A stretch of 64,000 nt of DNA from JAWLDV01 sp046537975 (GCA_046537975.1 JBKHJR010000003.1:10676-74675), one strand, 5' to 3'. Shown: positions 19,543-28,776, counted from the first letter of the stretch. Notes: generated from the sequence alone by a model not told the origin. Made by a program: numbers and translations.

Positions 19543-19601
19543 TAGAGTAAGGAGTTCTGACCGCCGGATCCTGAACTATAAACCCCGAACCCTAAAAAGC
19601 C

Positions 19602-20063
19602 ATGGATAAAGATCAGATTACAGATACCCCGGAAAAAGAGGAGTACCTGCAGTTCACCTCATTTTACCTGCACGACACCCTGTGCGGAATTGATATCTCC
19701 CAGGTTCAGGAGATCAACGCCGACCTGGACATAACCAGGGTCCCCCTGGCTCCGGAATACGTAATGGGAATAAAAAACCTCCGGGGCCAGATTGTCACGG
19801 TAATCAACCAGAGTCTGAAAATCGGTTATGCCCCTTCCGAAATAGGTAAAAACAGCAGAATTATAATTGTCAATTCAGATGAAGAATATGTGGGTCTGCT
19901 GGCTGACAGGCTAAACGATGTAATAACCGCCCCCAGAAGTGACATTTCAGCCCCACCCTCCAACATTAAAGGGGCCCAGGGTAATTTTTTTTCCGGTATC
20001 CTCAAAAGCAAAGGCAGGGAGTTGATGGCCATCCTCAACCTTAACGAAGTACTGGCAATTTAG
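19602..20063 (+). CDS. cheW: Chemotaxis coupling protein CheW
   Basis: The 153-residue protein is a single CheW domain. TSFYLHDTLCGIDISQVQEI, PEYVMGIKNLRGQIVTVIN and VGLLADRLNDVI are the standard motifs. It links the chemoreceptor to CheA in the cytoplasmic array. The length is normal. The ribosome site is weak. It lies 59 bases after the MCP gene and 37 bases before cheB, in one operon. CheA already has two CheW-like domains, so this is a third coupling domain in the system. Confidence 0.93.
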   Translation: MDKDQITDTPEKEEYLQFTSFYLHDTLCGIDISQVQEINADLDITRVPLAPEYVMGIKNLRGQIVTVINQSLKIGYAPSEIGKNSRIIIVNSDEEYVGLLADRLNDVITAPRSDISAPPSNIKGAQGNFFSGILKSKGRELMAILNLNEVLAI

Positions 20064-20100
20064 AAATTGCTACACCCTGAATCTTAGACCTCTTAATTTC

Positions 20101-21180
20101 ATGTCCATAAAAGTTATGGTGGTGGATGACACCATCTTTTACAGAAAGATAGTCGGCGATCTCCTGGCGGAAATAGACGGTGTCGAGATGGTGGGTACCG
20201 CCAACAACGGCAAAATCGCCCTTAACAAAATCCGCAGCCTGAAACCGGATCTCCTGACCCTTGATGTAGAAATGCCCATCATGTCTGGTCTGGAACTCAT
20301 GGAAGAGATCAACAGACAGGATCTGGACGTGGGCTGCATTATGCTGAGCGCTAAGACCCAGAAGGGCAGCGAAGCCACCATGCGGGCCCTGGAGCTGGGC
20401 GCCTTTGATTTCATCTCCAAACCTGACAACGATTCGGCTGAAGAAAACATCAAGGCCATTAAAACTGAACTGGACAAACTTATAAAAGGCTTTATCCGCC
20501 ACCGCCGGCTCAGGGGTGAGCCTGGAGAAAAGCCCGCCGTACCTAAAAAGCCGGCTGTTACCCCCCGACCGGCAAAACCACTAAAACGTACGGAAAAATC
20601 ACTGGTGGTAGCCCTTGGCATATCCACCGGAGGGCCCAACTCCCTTCTTCAGGTGCTGCCCGAACTCCCCGGCGATATAGGAGTTCCCATTCTTCTGGTC
20701 CAGCATATGCCTCCGATCTTCACCGCCTCTCTTGCCCAGAGCCTGGATCGCAAATGCGCTCTGAAAGTAAAAGAAGCAGAAGACCAGGAAAAGGTTGAAG
20801 CCAATACAGTATATATCGCCCCCGGAGGCAAACAGATGAAAGTTGCGTCAGGGGCCGGCGGCCTGCACAGGATGATCAGGATCACTGACGACCCTCCGGA
20901 AAATAATTGCAGACCCTCAGTAGACTATCTCTTCCGCTCCGTGGCCCGGGAATACGGCTCCAAGGCCACCTGCGTGATTATGACCGGAATGGGGTCGGAC
21001 GGCAAGCAGGGTATGTCCGTGGTCAAGGCTGCCGGTTCCGTAGGGATAGCCCAGGATGAGACTTCTTCCGTTGTTTATGGTATGCCCAAGGCTGTAGTTG
21101 ACGCCGGCCTGGTTGATATCGTGGCCTCCCTTGACTCTATGTCCCAGGAAATTAGCAAGACACTGCAATGGCACGAATAA
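20101..21180 (+). CDS. cheB: Chemotaxis methylesterase/deamidase CheB
   Basis: The 359-residue protein has a receiver domain (VVDDTIFYRKIVGDLL, phosphorylation site LLTLDVEMPIMSGLELM, Lys in ISKP) and a C-terminal methylesterase with Ser in GISTGGPNSL, His in LVQHMPPIFT and Asp in MTGMGSDGKQGM, the expected catalytic triad. It removes receptor methyl groups for adaptation when phosphorylated by CheA. The linker (residues 135-165) is proline- and lysine-rich. It overlaps cheR by 13 bases, so the adaptation enzymes are probably translationally coupled. Confidence 0.94.
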   Translation: MSIKVMVVDDTIFYRKIVGDLLAEIDGVEMVGTANNGKIALNKIRSLKPDLLTLDVEMPIMSGLELMEEINRQDLDVGCIMLSAKTQKGSEATMRALELGAFDFISKPDNDSAEENIKAIKTELDKLIKGFIRHRRLRGEPGEKPAVPKKPAVTPRPAKPLKRTEKSLVVALGISTGGPNSLLQVLPELPGDIGVPILLVQHMPPIFTASLAQSLDRKCALKVKEAEDQEKVEANTVYIAPGGKQMKVASGAGGLHRMIRITDDPPENNCRPSVDYLFRSVAREYGSKATCVIMTGMGSDGKQGMSVVKAAGSVGIAQDETSSVVYGMPKAVVDAGLVDIVASLDSMSQEISKTLQWHE

Positions 21181-22451
21181 CCCCTGATGAAATAAGCCTT
21201 TTCGCCGACTATATCTTTGATATATCCGGAATACACATAGGCAAGGACAAAGGCTATCTTCTGGAGACCAGGCTGGGGCCTCTCCTGGACCTGACCGGCT
21301 CCAGGAGCTTTACCGAACTTTACTATAAGACCAAAAACCAGCCCAGCGGTGATCTGGAAAAAACCCTGATAGATGCCATCTCCACCAACGAGACCTTTTT
21401 CTTCCGGGATAACACTCCATTTGAATTAATGAAAAACAAGATTATTCCGGACCTGATCGACCGGCGCTCCAGGCAGTTCCCCAACGGCCCAATCCCCTTG
21501 CGGATCTGGAGTGCGGCTTGCTCAACCGGCCAGGAGGTATACTCTATTGCCATAACCCTGCTGGAGATGCTTACCAATCTGAACCGCTACGACATCTCCA
21601 TTCTGGGAACCGACATCTCCAACAAGGCCTTGGCCCAGGCGAGCTACGGCCAGTATAATCCTTTCGAAGTGGGACGGGGCATGCCGGAAAATTTATTGAA
21701 AAAATATTTTCACAAAACCGGCTCCAGCTATCGTATAAACGATAATGTGCGGGTGCTCGCCAAATTTAAACAACTCAACCTGATGGAGGATTTCGGCCAC
21801 ATAGGCAGATTTGACGTTATATTCTGCCGCAATGTTGCCATTTATTTCAACCAGGCCAATAAAATCGGGCTCTTCAAAAAGCTGGCCCACAACCTGGCTC
21901 CGGACGGAGCCCTGATTGTGGGTGGTTCTGAGACACTGCGCGGTTACAGCCATGATTTCGAGGACAAACAGTATCTAAAAGGGATCTTCTACCAGCTCAA
22001 GGGAGAGGAAAAGGAACAAGCAGCCCGGGACATAAAGGAACCAAGTACCCGGGCCGCAAAATCCGGAAGTCCGGTTCACCCCTCTGCCGAACCCAAGAAG
22101 AAAAAAACTGCTCCCAAGGCCCGGCCTCAGGCCCGGAAAAAAACGGCGAAAACAAAGACGGATTCTGCCGCCGCCGAAAAACAGCCGGAATCACCTCCAA
22201 ACCGGAAGGTCAAGCCGGACCGGCCTACTCCGGTCCAAGAAAAAACAGAGAAGCCGGAGAGTATCAAGAGGTCCAAAATGCTCTCTGACTCCATCAAAAA
22301 TGGCCGTAATTCAGGGAAAAAGCCCTCTCTTCTGGCCACCAGAGTTATGAAAAAAAGTTCCGGAAACTCTCTGCTGGCTGAAGGAAAAAACAAAAAACAG
22401 GGTAAGAAAGGATCCCTGCTGGACAAAATCAATTTCAGGAAAAAGAAATAA
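21168..22451 (+). CDS. cheR: Chemoreceptor methyltransferase CheR with long basic C-terminal tail
   Basis: The first 280 or so residues are a normal CheR: an N-terminal helical domain, TNETFFFRDNTPFE, SAM-binding WSAACSTGQEVYSIA, ILGTDISNKALAQA, FDVIFCRNVAIYF and GGSETLRG. It methylates receptor glutamates with SAM. Residues about 283-427 are an extra, low-complexity tail very rich in Lys, Pro and Ser (PKKKKTAPKARPQARKKTAK and similar). Some CheR proteins carry C-terminal TPRs instead; this tail is disordered and could bind the array, acidic partners or nucleic acid. It ends the chemosensory operon. Confidence 0.92.
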   Translation: MARITPDEISLFADYIFDISGIHIGKDKGYLLETRLGPLLDLTGSRSFTELYYKTKNQPSGDLEKTLIDAISTNETFFFRDNTPFELMKNKIIPDLIDRRSRQFPNGPIPLRIWSAACSTGQEVYSIAITLLEMLTNLNRYDISILGTDISNKALAQASYGQYNPFEVGRGMPENLLKKYFHKTGSSYRINDNVRVLAKFKQLNLMEDFGHIGRFDVIFCRNVAIYFNQANKIGLFKKLAHNLAPDGALIVGGSETLRGYSHDFEDKQYLKGIFYQLKGEEKEQAARDIKEPSTRAAKSGSPVHPSAEPKKKKTAPKARPQARKKTAKTKTDSAAAEKQPESPPNRKVKPDRPTPVQEKTEKPESIKRSKMLSDSIKNGRNSGKKPSLLATRVMKKSSGNSLLAEGKNKKQGKKGSLLDKINFRKKK

Positions 22452-22475
22452 AGTCAGCCCCTACTGCCAAATATT

Positions 22476-23240
22476 ATGAAATATCATCAACCAAGCACCA
22501 TGGCCCGTCTTTTTCTGATCCTGACTGTCAGCCTGGCTATTTCCGGCTGTAGCGCCCCCGGACTGGATCTCTCCCTGAAAGACTCTTCTTTCACCGGGGA
22601 AAAAGCTCCGGCCCAAGAGGCCATGGCCGTTTCTATCGGGGTTGAAACTTTTATCGACCTGCGCCCCCAGATCCGGGGCAGTGATAATCAGAAGTGGCTC
22701 GGTTATATTCCGGGAGTTCTCTGGGTTGATATCGCCTCCGAGATTCCGGAAATCTACACCGCCTATTCACCCTATAACTCAAGACCGATGAAGGACACCA
22801 TCACCGAGGCTGTCACCGCCGGCCTCAGAGAAGCCGGTGCATTCGGTCAGGTCAGTTATCTGCCCCGGGATCCCTATAAGGAACCGGATTACCATCTGGA
22901 AGGAATTCTGCAGAAATCCTATGTAAAAGAAAGGGGCTACTACTACGGTTCCTCAATCTATGCCTGGCTGCTGAGGATACTGGGGCTGCCCTACGTTTCT
23001 TATGAGGTGGTCCTGGAAACCGACCTGCGCCTGCGGGACATGGCTACCCGGGACATCATCTGGCAGGGAAAAATCAAAGGCCGGAGGACAGACAGGTATA
23101 ACAATGTCTATCAAATAACTCAGGGCAGAAACGGCAAACATCTCATCGCCTATAACTTCACCCTTATACTCCAGGACCAGCTGCCCGGCCTTATTAAGGA
23201 CATGGTTAGGGCTCTTGAAAAGTCCAGAAATAAGAAGTAA
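22476..23240 (+). CDS. Outer-membrane-type lipoprotein of unknown function
   Basis: The product has 254 residues with a signal peptide and lipobox ISGC near residues 22-25. The mature protein has mixed alpha/beta character with conserved-looking segments FIDLRPQIRG, LGYIPGVLWVDI, TITEAVTAGLREAG and YHLEGILQ. The pattern of a variable hydrophobic region and a domain repeatedly called on to make a paired oligomer resembles lipoproteins such as the ABC-transport auxiliary family, but I do not recognise it firmly. The start is uncertain: an ATG eight codons on (22500) also gives a full signal peptide. It lies 24 bases after cheR and 9 bases before a ketosynthase-like gene. Confidence 0.7.
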   Translation: MKYHQPSTMARLFLILTVSLAISGCSAPGLDLSLKDSSFTGEKAPAQEAMAVSIGVETFIDLRPQIRGSDNQKWLGYIPGVLWVDIASEIPEIYTAYSPYNSRPMKDTITEAVTAGLREAGAFGQVSYLPRDPYKEPDYHLEGILQKSYVKERGYYYGSSIYAWLLRILGLPYVSYEVVLETDLRLRDMATRDIIWQGKIKGRRTDRYNNVYQITQGRNGKHLIAYNFTLILQDQLPGLIKDMVRALEKSRNKK

Positions 23241-23249
23241 AAAAAGGAA

Positions 23250-23795
23250 ATGCACCCTGGATACAAATACCTGACACAGGATCAGCCTTCTCCTGAAATC
23301 ATGGCTATACTGGGCAAAATGCCAGACCGGTGGGGGCGTATGGATCAGATCAGCCGGCTTGTACTGGTGGAAGTGGGCCGGACCCTGAAAGAATACGGCC
23401 TGCTGGACAGTAATAGCAGATCCCTGCCCCCCTCCCAAACAGTGGGCCTGGTGGCAGGGACCCGTCGGGGATCCCTCACTACAGACCTTGCCTACTGCGC
23501 TTCCCTGCAAAAAGGGATAAATCATGCCAGCCCCGCCCTCTTCAGCTACACCCTGGCCAATATCTCCCTGGCCGAAGCCGCGGTCCATTACAGTCTGACC
23601 GGCCCGGTTTACGCCCTTTTCAGCAAACAGCCGTACGAAGACGCCCTGCAGGAAGCAAAGCGCTGGCTCAATACCGTTAATTATCCTTTGCAGATAGTTG
23701 CCGGTCAAGTGGATGTTTTCCCGGACATAACATCCCCGCTTTTATCTCATAAGATGGAAGAATACCAAACAGGGGCCAGATTTGTAGTGCTATAA
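23250..23795 (+). CDS. Half-length ketosynthase-like protein with Cys-to-Gln at the active-site position
   Basis: The 181 residues match only the N-terminal half of a beta-ketoacyl synthase: VGLVAGTRRGSLTTDLAY, SPALFSYTLANISLAEAAVH, then LTGPVYALFSKQPYEDAL. Relative to the usual GPxYTxSTAC, the catalytic Cys is Gln127, nine residues after Gly118, the same spacing as in the protein encoded at 30522. The Cys-to-Gln change is the mark of chain-length factors and KSQ decarboxylase domains. No His motifs follow. It may be a regulatory or decarboxylating partner of a complete ketosynthase in this locus. AAGGAA abuts the ATG directly, an unusually short spacing. Confidence 0.65.
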   Translation: MHPGYKYLTQDQPSPEIMAILGKMPDRWGRMDQISRLVLVEVGRTLKEYGLLDSNSRSLPPSQTVGLVAGTRRGSLTTDLAYCASLQKGINHASPALFSYTLANISLAEAAVHYSLTGPVYALFSKQPYEDALQEAKRWLNTVNYPLQIVAGQVDVFPDITSPLLSHKMEEYQTGARFVVL

Positions 23796-23888
23796 ATTTT
23801 CAGCGGTTGCCCCCACCTTCCGGAAAGATATTGCATTTCTGATCTGAGGGTATAATATTTCCGGTATAATTCAGGATCCCGGAATTTC

Positions 23889-23926
23889 AGACTACCCGAT
23901 CCCGACAAGTTGACTAAAAAAGGGTC
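23889..23926 (+). repeat. Dispersed intergenic repeat, truncated copy 4
   Basis: Only the first block is kept: AGACTACCCGATCCCGACAA then GTTGACTAAAAAAGGG; the sequence then departs from the family. It sits in the 200-base gap before the first radical SAM gene. Confidence 0.6.
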
Positions 23927-23995
23927 AACGATCCTCTCATTTTGTGAAGAAATGAACTCCACTAACAAAGTCTAACATTCAAATTTTTAAAATTT

Positions 23996-25282
23996 ATGCC
24001 CCATATAACCATAATTTATCCGGAATGGACCAAGATACCGGAACAGACCGAATTCCATCTCCCCCCTCACGCTCCGGTATGTCTGGCCGCCGAGATCCCG
24101 GAAGACTATGAGGTCTCTTTCATCGATGAAAACATGGACCCTGTCGACCCGGACAACCGGACCGATCTGATCCTGCTCTCCATGATGCTAACCTGCCAGA
24201 TCCCCAGGGGGCTGGAAATTGCCGCTGCTTACCGGAATAGAGGGATCAAGGTGATCGCCGGGGGAATTGCCACCATGCTTCATGCCGAAGAGGTGGCTGA
24301 ACATGTGGACTCTGTCTTTCTGGGCGAGGTGGAAGGCGGCCGTCTGACCAGGGTTCTGGAACACTGGCGGGAAAACAACCTGAAGCCGCTCTATAACTAC
24401 TTCCGGGATTTTCCGGAAACAGAGGAGATTGGTCCGGCCCGCCGCGACATTCTCAACTACGATCACTACGTCTACCGGGGGATGCCCATGGTTGATCTGG
24501 TCCATGCCTCCCGGGGCTGCAAGTTCAACTGTTTTCCCTGCGCCACCGCCTATCTGGGAGGGCGCACCTTCAGACCCCGGCCCATGGCCAGGGTTGCCGA
24601 AGAACTGGAAGGAATTGACAATAATCGCCTGTTCCTGGTGGACAACTCCCTGGCCCAGGATCGGGACTGGGTACTGGAACTGTTTTCCGTCCTGGAGTCA
24701 TTAGGGAAAAAATGGATCAGTCACCCGATTCTGGACGAAGAAAAAGTAATTGCCCGGGCAGCCAAGGCAGGATGCTGGTTTGTTTATCAGGCTGTTTTTG
24801 ACACCTCGGAGGTGATACGCAACCGGGTAAAAAGGCTCAAAGATCATGGTATAGGAGTGGAAGCCGCAGTTCTCCTGGGACCTGACAATCAGGACGCCGA
24901 CTACATAAAAAGACTTATCGATTTTCTCCTGGAAATTGATGTGGACATGGCGGAATTCTCCATACTGACTCCCTTCCCTCACACCCCGATGACAAAACAG
25001 TTCAAAAAGGAAGGCCGAATACTGCATAACGACTGGCGAAAATATACCACCAGTGAGGTCTGCTTTCAGCCTAAACACATGACTCCGGATGAACTTCAGG
25101 AGATGTATCATTATGCCTGGCAGGCCTTTTATCAGGAAAAAAGTCAATCCCTGCGCATGGCCCGGCTCTTCCATAAGGTGGTAAAAAAAGAAATAGCAGA
25201 CAACAGCTGGCGCTCTCCCATCGACCTTTCCCAGAAACGCCGGAAATGGCAAGAAACCAGGGGAACCGGCAATGGGGATTAA
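23996..25282 (+). CDS. B12-binding-type radical SAM protein 1
   Basis: The 428-residue protein has an N-terminal Rossmann-like domain of the cobalamin-binding kind (IPEDYEVSFIDENMD, IKVIAGGIATMLHAEEVAEH) and a radical SAM core with the iron-sulphur motif CKFNCFPC near residues 178-185. VEGGRLTRVLEHW and the later ILTPFPHTPMTKQF are typical of this superfamily. The CX3CX2C cysteines bind the [4Fe-4S] cluster that cleaves SAM. A cobalamin-dependent methylation or C-C bond reaction is likely but the substrate is unknown. It overlaps the next radical SAM gene by 11 bases. Confidence 0.85.
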   Translation: MPHITIIYPEWTKIPEQTEFHLPPHAPVCLAAEIPEDYEVSFIDENMDPVDPDNRTDLILLSMMLTCQIPRGLEIAAAYRNRGIKVIAGGIATMLHAEEVAEHVDSVFLGEVEGGRLTRVLEHWRENNLKPLYNYFRDFPETEEIGPARRDILNYDHYVYRGMPMVDLVHASRGCKFNCFPCATAYLGGRTFRPRPMARVAEELEGIDNNRLFLVDNSLAQDRDWVLELFSVLESLGKKWISHPILDEEKVIARAAKAGCWFVYQAVFDTSEVIRNRVKRLKDHGIGVEAAVLLGPDNQDADYIKRLIDFLLEIDVDMAEFSILTPFPHTPMTKQFKKEGRILHNDWRKYTTSEVCFQPKHMTPDELQEMYHYAWQAFYQEKSQSLRMARLFHKVVKKEIADNSWRSPIDLSQKRRKWQETRGTGNGD

Positions 25283-26606
25283 CTGCCTGCTTATCTCAAC
25301 AAACCAGGTGGAAGAACCCTACCCTGTCTATCCCCTGGGAGTTGCCCATCTGATGGGAGCTTTGGAGGCCGGTGGTCACAGCAGTAAACATTTTGACCTT
25401 CTGGCCGGGGGAGGCACCGAAGCCCTTGCCGGTTTTCTGCAGGACTCCTCTTTTGACCTCATCTGCCTCTCTATCCGTAATATAGACACCATGGACTGTA
25501 ACTGTCCCCACCATCTTCTGGGAGACACTCAAAAAACCATGGCGATTATCAGGAGGTCATCGGGTGCCCCGGTGGTGGTGGGAGGGCCTGCCTTCTCCAT
25601 CATGCCGGAAGAAATAATGGAATTAATCCAGGCAGACTACGGGGTGGTTGGCGAAGGGGAAAGCGCCCTTGTCCGGCTGGCCGACAGCATGGAGAGGGGG
25701 ACGGCCATTGCAAAAGGGATCATCCATCCCCGCCCCCGAAAATACCCCTGGAGACAGACCGCCTATCAAAAGGAAAACATGGCTTACTACCTCCGGAATG
25801 GCGGGATGCTGAACATTCAGACCAAGAGGGGCTGCCCCTACCGGTGCGCCTACTGTTCCTATCCCAATCTGGAAGGAAGGCATTACCGCTTCCGGGACCC
25901 GGAAGAGGTGGCGGACGAAGTACGAAGGTTGAACCTGGAGCTGGGGGCGGACTATATCTTTTTTTCCGACTCCACCTTTAATGACAATCAGGACCACTTT
26001 CTCCAAGTCGCTGAGGCCCTGATCAAAAATGACAACCATGTCCCCTGGTGCGCCTTTTTCCGGCCCCGGAACCTCTCAGCCGGGGCCTTGGCCCTGATGA
26101 AAAAAGCAGGGCTGGCCGCCATGGAGATGGGGACCGACGCCGCCTGCGACCGCACCCTGGAGGGCCTGGGTAAAGGCTTCACGTTCGGCGAGGTGATCGA
26201 TAATCACGAATTAACAGTGGCCCAGAACATCCCATGCGCCCATTTCATTATTTTCGGCGGCCCCGGGGAAGACCGGGACACCATTAAAGAAGGGCTGGCC
26301 AATCTCGACCGCCTGCGCAACACCGTGGTCTTTGCCGGAGCCGGAATCAGAATACTTCCCGGTACTGAAATATATAAGAAAGCTCTGGCCGAGGGACTTG
26401 TTGGTCAAAATCAGTCCCTGCTGGATCCGCTCTTTTATTTCTCTCCCGGGATCAGCCGCGAGGAAGTGGATCAGGAACTGAAAAACGCCTGGCAAAAGAG
26501 ATTTGACCGGGTATACCCCTTTATGGGAATGCAGCAAAGGATCAACCACCTGCACAAAAAAGGCTATAAAGGCCCGGTCTGGGATAATCTGCTGGTAAGA
26601 AGATAA
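25272..26606 (+). CDS. B12-binding-type radical SAM protein 2
   Basis: The product has 444 residues. The N-terminal domain (YPVYPLGVAHLMGALEAGGH, APVVVGGPAFSIMPEEIM, YGVVGEGESALVRL) is the B12-binding fold, followed by the radical SAM core with TKRGCPYRCAYCSYP near residue 185 and later FGEVIDNHELTVAQN and HFIIFGGPGEDRDTIKEG. It is paired with the preceding gene by an 11-base overlap, so the two enzymes may act in turn or as a complex. The reaction is unknown. Confidence 0.87.
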   Translation: MGINCLLISTNQVEEPYPVYPLGVAHLMGALEAGGHSSKHFDLLAGGGTEALAGFLQDSSFDLICLSIRNIDTMDCNCPHHLLGDTQKTMAIIRRSSGAPVVVGGPAFSIMPEEIMELIQADYGVVGEGESALVRLADSMERGTAIAKGIIHPRPRKYPWRQTAYQKENMAYYLRNGGMLNIQTKRGCPYRCAYCSYPNLEGRHYRFRDPEEVADEVRRLNLELGADYIFFSDSTFNDNQDHFLQVAEALIKNDNHVPWCAFFRPRNLSAGALALMKKAGLAAMEMGTDAACDRTLEGLGKGFTFGEVIDNHELTVAQNIPCAHFIIFGGPGEDRDTIKEGLANLDRLRNTVVFAGAGIRILPGTEIYKKALAEGLVGQNQSLLDPLFYFSPGISREEVDQELKNAWQKRFDRVYPFMGMQQRINHLHKKGYKGPVWDNLLVRR

Positions 26607-26659
26607 TTCAAGATTTACTCCTGACCGGAAATTGTTTTTCCGGATCGGCAAGAACATCC

Positions 26660-27886
26660 ATGAAATATCAAAGAAACTGTGCTCCGCCATACGCTTCCCA
26701 CCGGACTTCACCGCTGAACCCCCTGATAGTTATCCCGGTATATAACCATGCCGCCACCCTGCCGGAAGTGGTCAACAGGTCCCTGGAGACCGGTTTCCCG
26801 GTTCTGGTGGTAGATGACGGCAGTACCGATCAGGGGACGGAACAACTCCGGAATCCGGGCTGCCGGATCTTAAAACTCGGCATCAACCGGGGCAAGGGGG
26901 CGGCCATCCTCGCCGGGGCCCGAAAGGCCTCGGAACAGGGTCATGATGCTGTAATTACCGTGGATGCCGACGGCCAGCATGACCCGGCTGAAACCTGCCT
27001 TCTGGTCCGGGAGGCGGAAAAGAACTGGCCTCTCATGGTCATCGGCTGCCGGGATATGTCCGGAGAAACAGTACCCCGCTCCAGCAGGTTCGGCCGGCTT
27101 TTCTCCAACTTCTGGGTGAGGCTGGAATGCGGCCGCGATCTTCCTGATACCCAGAGCGGCTTCCGCCTTTATCCTGTCCCGGAAATACTGGACTTAAATA
27201 TTGCCGGAAGCCGCTACGATTTCGAAGTAGAGGTTTTGACCAGGGCGGCCTGGGCCGGCCTTCCTATTAAATCCGTGCCGATTTCAGTCCATTACCCGGA
27301 GATTGGAACCAGGATCTCCCATTTCAATCAGGTAAAGGATAATCTGCGCCTGACTTTCCTGCACAGCCGCCTGATCTGCCGGGCCCTGCTTCCCTGGCCC
27401 CATAAAAAAATCATCGCTGAAAATCCGGCCGCCATTCAGGAACCGGAAAAACAGTCAATTTTTCATCCGGTAAAGCTCCTGAAAAGACTGTGCCTGGAAC
27501 ACACCACCAGCCTTCAGCTGGCGGTGGCGGTCTGGGTGGGTATTTTTCTGGGGGCCCTGCCCCTGATAGCTGTTCATACAGTGGTAATTATCTATGTCTG
27601 CCACCGGCTCCACTTAAATAAACCGGCGGCGGTTGCTGCCAGCCAGATCTGCGCCCCGCCGCTACTGCCGGTAATATGTATCGAGACCGGCTATTTTTTG
27701 AGAAACGGGACCTGGCTGACCGAGGTTTCCTATGATATTCTTGTCCTGCAGATTCACCAGAGACTGTGGGAATGGCTGCTGGGCTCTCTTATCGTAGGAC
27801 CGCTGCTGGGCCTGGTTGTCGCTTTTTCCGCCTATTTGGTTATCAGGTATCTACGCACTCTGGGCAAATCTTGTGTGAGAAAATGA
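26660..27886 (+). CDS. Family 2 glycosyltransferase with C-terminal DUF2062 membrane domain
   Basis: The 408-residue protein begins with a GT2 domain: LIVIPVYNHAATLPEVV, VVDDGSTDQG, GKGAAILAGARKA, the metal site VDADGQHDP and TQSGFRLYP, as in dolichol-phosphate-mannose-synthase-like enzymes. From about residue 275, LAVAVWVGIFLGALPLIAVH and further hydrophobic helices form a DUF2062 domain that anchors it in the membrane. The same fusion occurs in aryl-polyene and related lipid loci, beside acyltransferases. The stop overlaps the next start (ATGA at 27883-27886). The extra residues before LNPLIVIP may not be translated. Confidence 0.87.
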   Translation: MKYQRNCAPPYASHRTSPLNPLIVIPVYNHAATLPEVVNRSLETGFPVLVVDDGSTDQGTEQLRNPGCRILKLGINRGKGAAILAGARKASEQGHDAVITVDADGQHDPAETCLLVREAEKNWPLMVIGCRDMSGETVPRSSRFGRLFSNFWVRLECGRDLPDTQSGFRLYPVPEILDLNIAGSRYDFEVEVLTRAAWAGLPIKSVPISVHYPEIGTRISHFNQVKDNLRLTFLHSRLICRALLPWPHKKIIAENPAAIQEPEKQSIFHPVKLLKRLCLEHTTSLQLAVAVWVGIFLGALPLIAVHTVVIIYVCHRLHLNKPAAVAASQICAPPLLPVICIETGYFLRNGTWLTEVSYDILVLQIHQRLWEWLLGSLIVGPLLGLVVAFSAYLVIRYLRTLGKSCVRK

Positions 27887-28776
27887 TTGGTGGCATCCGA
27901 TTGGCCCAACGATTAGAGGCCCTGGGGCACTACATCTTTTATACGGTGATTATCCTGAGCGGCCAGCCCGGCGCCTATATTCTGCTGGCCCTGGTGATCT
28001 TTTCCTACACCCTGTTCAGCAGAAATATTCACAGAAAAACAGATTATTACCTGAGCCGCCGTTTTCCGGATAAATCCTGGGTCCGGCGCCGGCTGGACAC
28101 TTTCAGGCTGGTCTACTCTTTTGGAAAGGTGCTGGTGGACAGGGCCTGGCTGGGTTTAAGGAAAAAAGCGGCCTTGGAAGGGAATTTCCCCGATCAATCC
28201 CTGCTTCTCCGGACCATAGAGGAAGGAAAGGGGGTTATCCTGCTTACCGCCCATGTAGGCAACTGGCAGACTGCTCTGGCCAATCTCACTGAACTTCCGG
28301 TGGCGGTTCACTCCCTCATGGAGTATGATCAGGAGGCTGTGGCCAAGCACTATTTCGATCTCAAGGACGGGCAGCGCCCCTTCCGGATCATCGCCAGTGA
28401 CGGTTTCCTGGGCGGCATGATCGAATCAACGGCAGCCCTGCAGCGCGGCGAAATCGTAACCATCATGGGAGACCGCTATGCCGGCGGGCCGGAGGTGGAA
28501 GTCGATTTTCTGGGCAGCCCGGTAAGGCTCCCGGCCACCCCTTATCAACTGGCGGCCTCGACCTCTGCGCCGATCGTGGTTCTCTTTGCCGCCAAAGAGG
28601 GGCAAAAAAAGTACTCCCTGAAAATCTGGGATATTTTCAGACCGGAGGCTGTAAACCGGCAAAACCGAGAGCGGGAGATCACCAAATGGGGACAGCGCTT
28701 TGCCTCTTCCCTGGAAAATTATCTGGCCCAACACCCTTACCAGTGGTACAATTTCTCCGATTTCTGGAAACAGTAA
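27883..28776 (+). CDS. LpxL/HtrB-like acyltransferase with altered HX4E motif
   Basis: From the ATG at 27883 (overlapping the previous stop) the product has 297 residues, the length of lipid A lauroyl-acyltransferase-like enzymes. An N-terminal hydrophobic helix (TVIILSGQPGAYILLALVIF) is followed by the family motif at residues 124-129, HVGNWQ, where the acidic residue is Gln instead of Glu. GDRYAG and a C-terminal QWYNFSDFW also match. Such enzymes move an acyl group from acyl-ACP to a lipid or sugar in the inner membrane. With the GT2 gene it likely builds the carrier to which the product of this locus is attached. The Gln may lower or alter activity. Confidence 0.8.
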   Translation: MIGGIRLAQRLEALGHYIFYTVIILSGQPGAYILLALVIFSYTLFSRNIHRKTDYYLSRRFPDKSWVRRRLDTFRLVYSFGKVLVDRAWLGLRKKAALEGNFPDQSLLLRTIEEGKGVILLTAHVGNWQTALANLTELPVAVHSLMEYDQEAVAKHYFDLKDGQRPFRIIASDGFLGGMIESTAALQRGEIVTIMGDRYAGGPEVEVDFLGSPVRLPATPYQLAASTSAPIVVLFAAKEGQKKYSLKIWDIFRPEAVNRQNREREITKWGQRFASSLENYLAQHPYQWYNFSDFWKQ

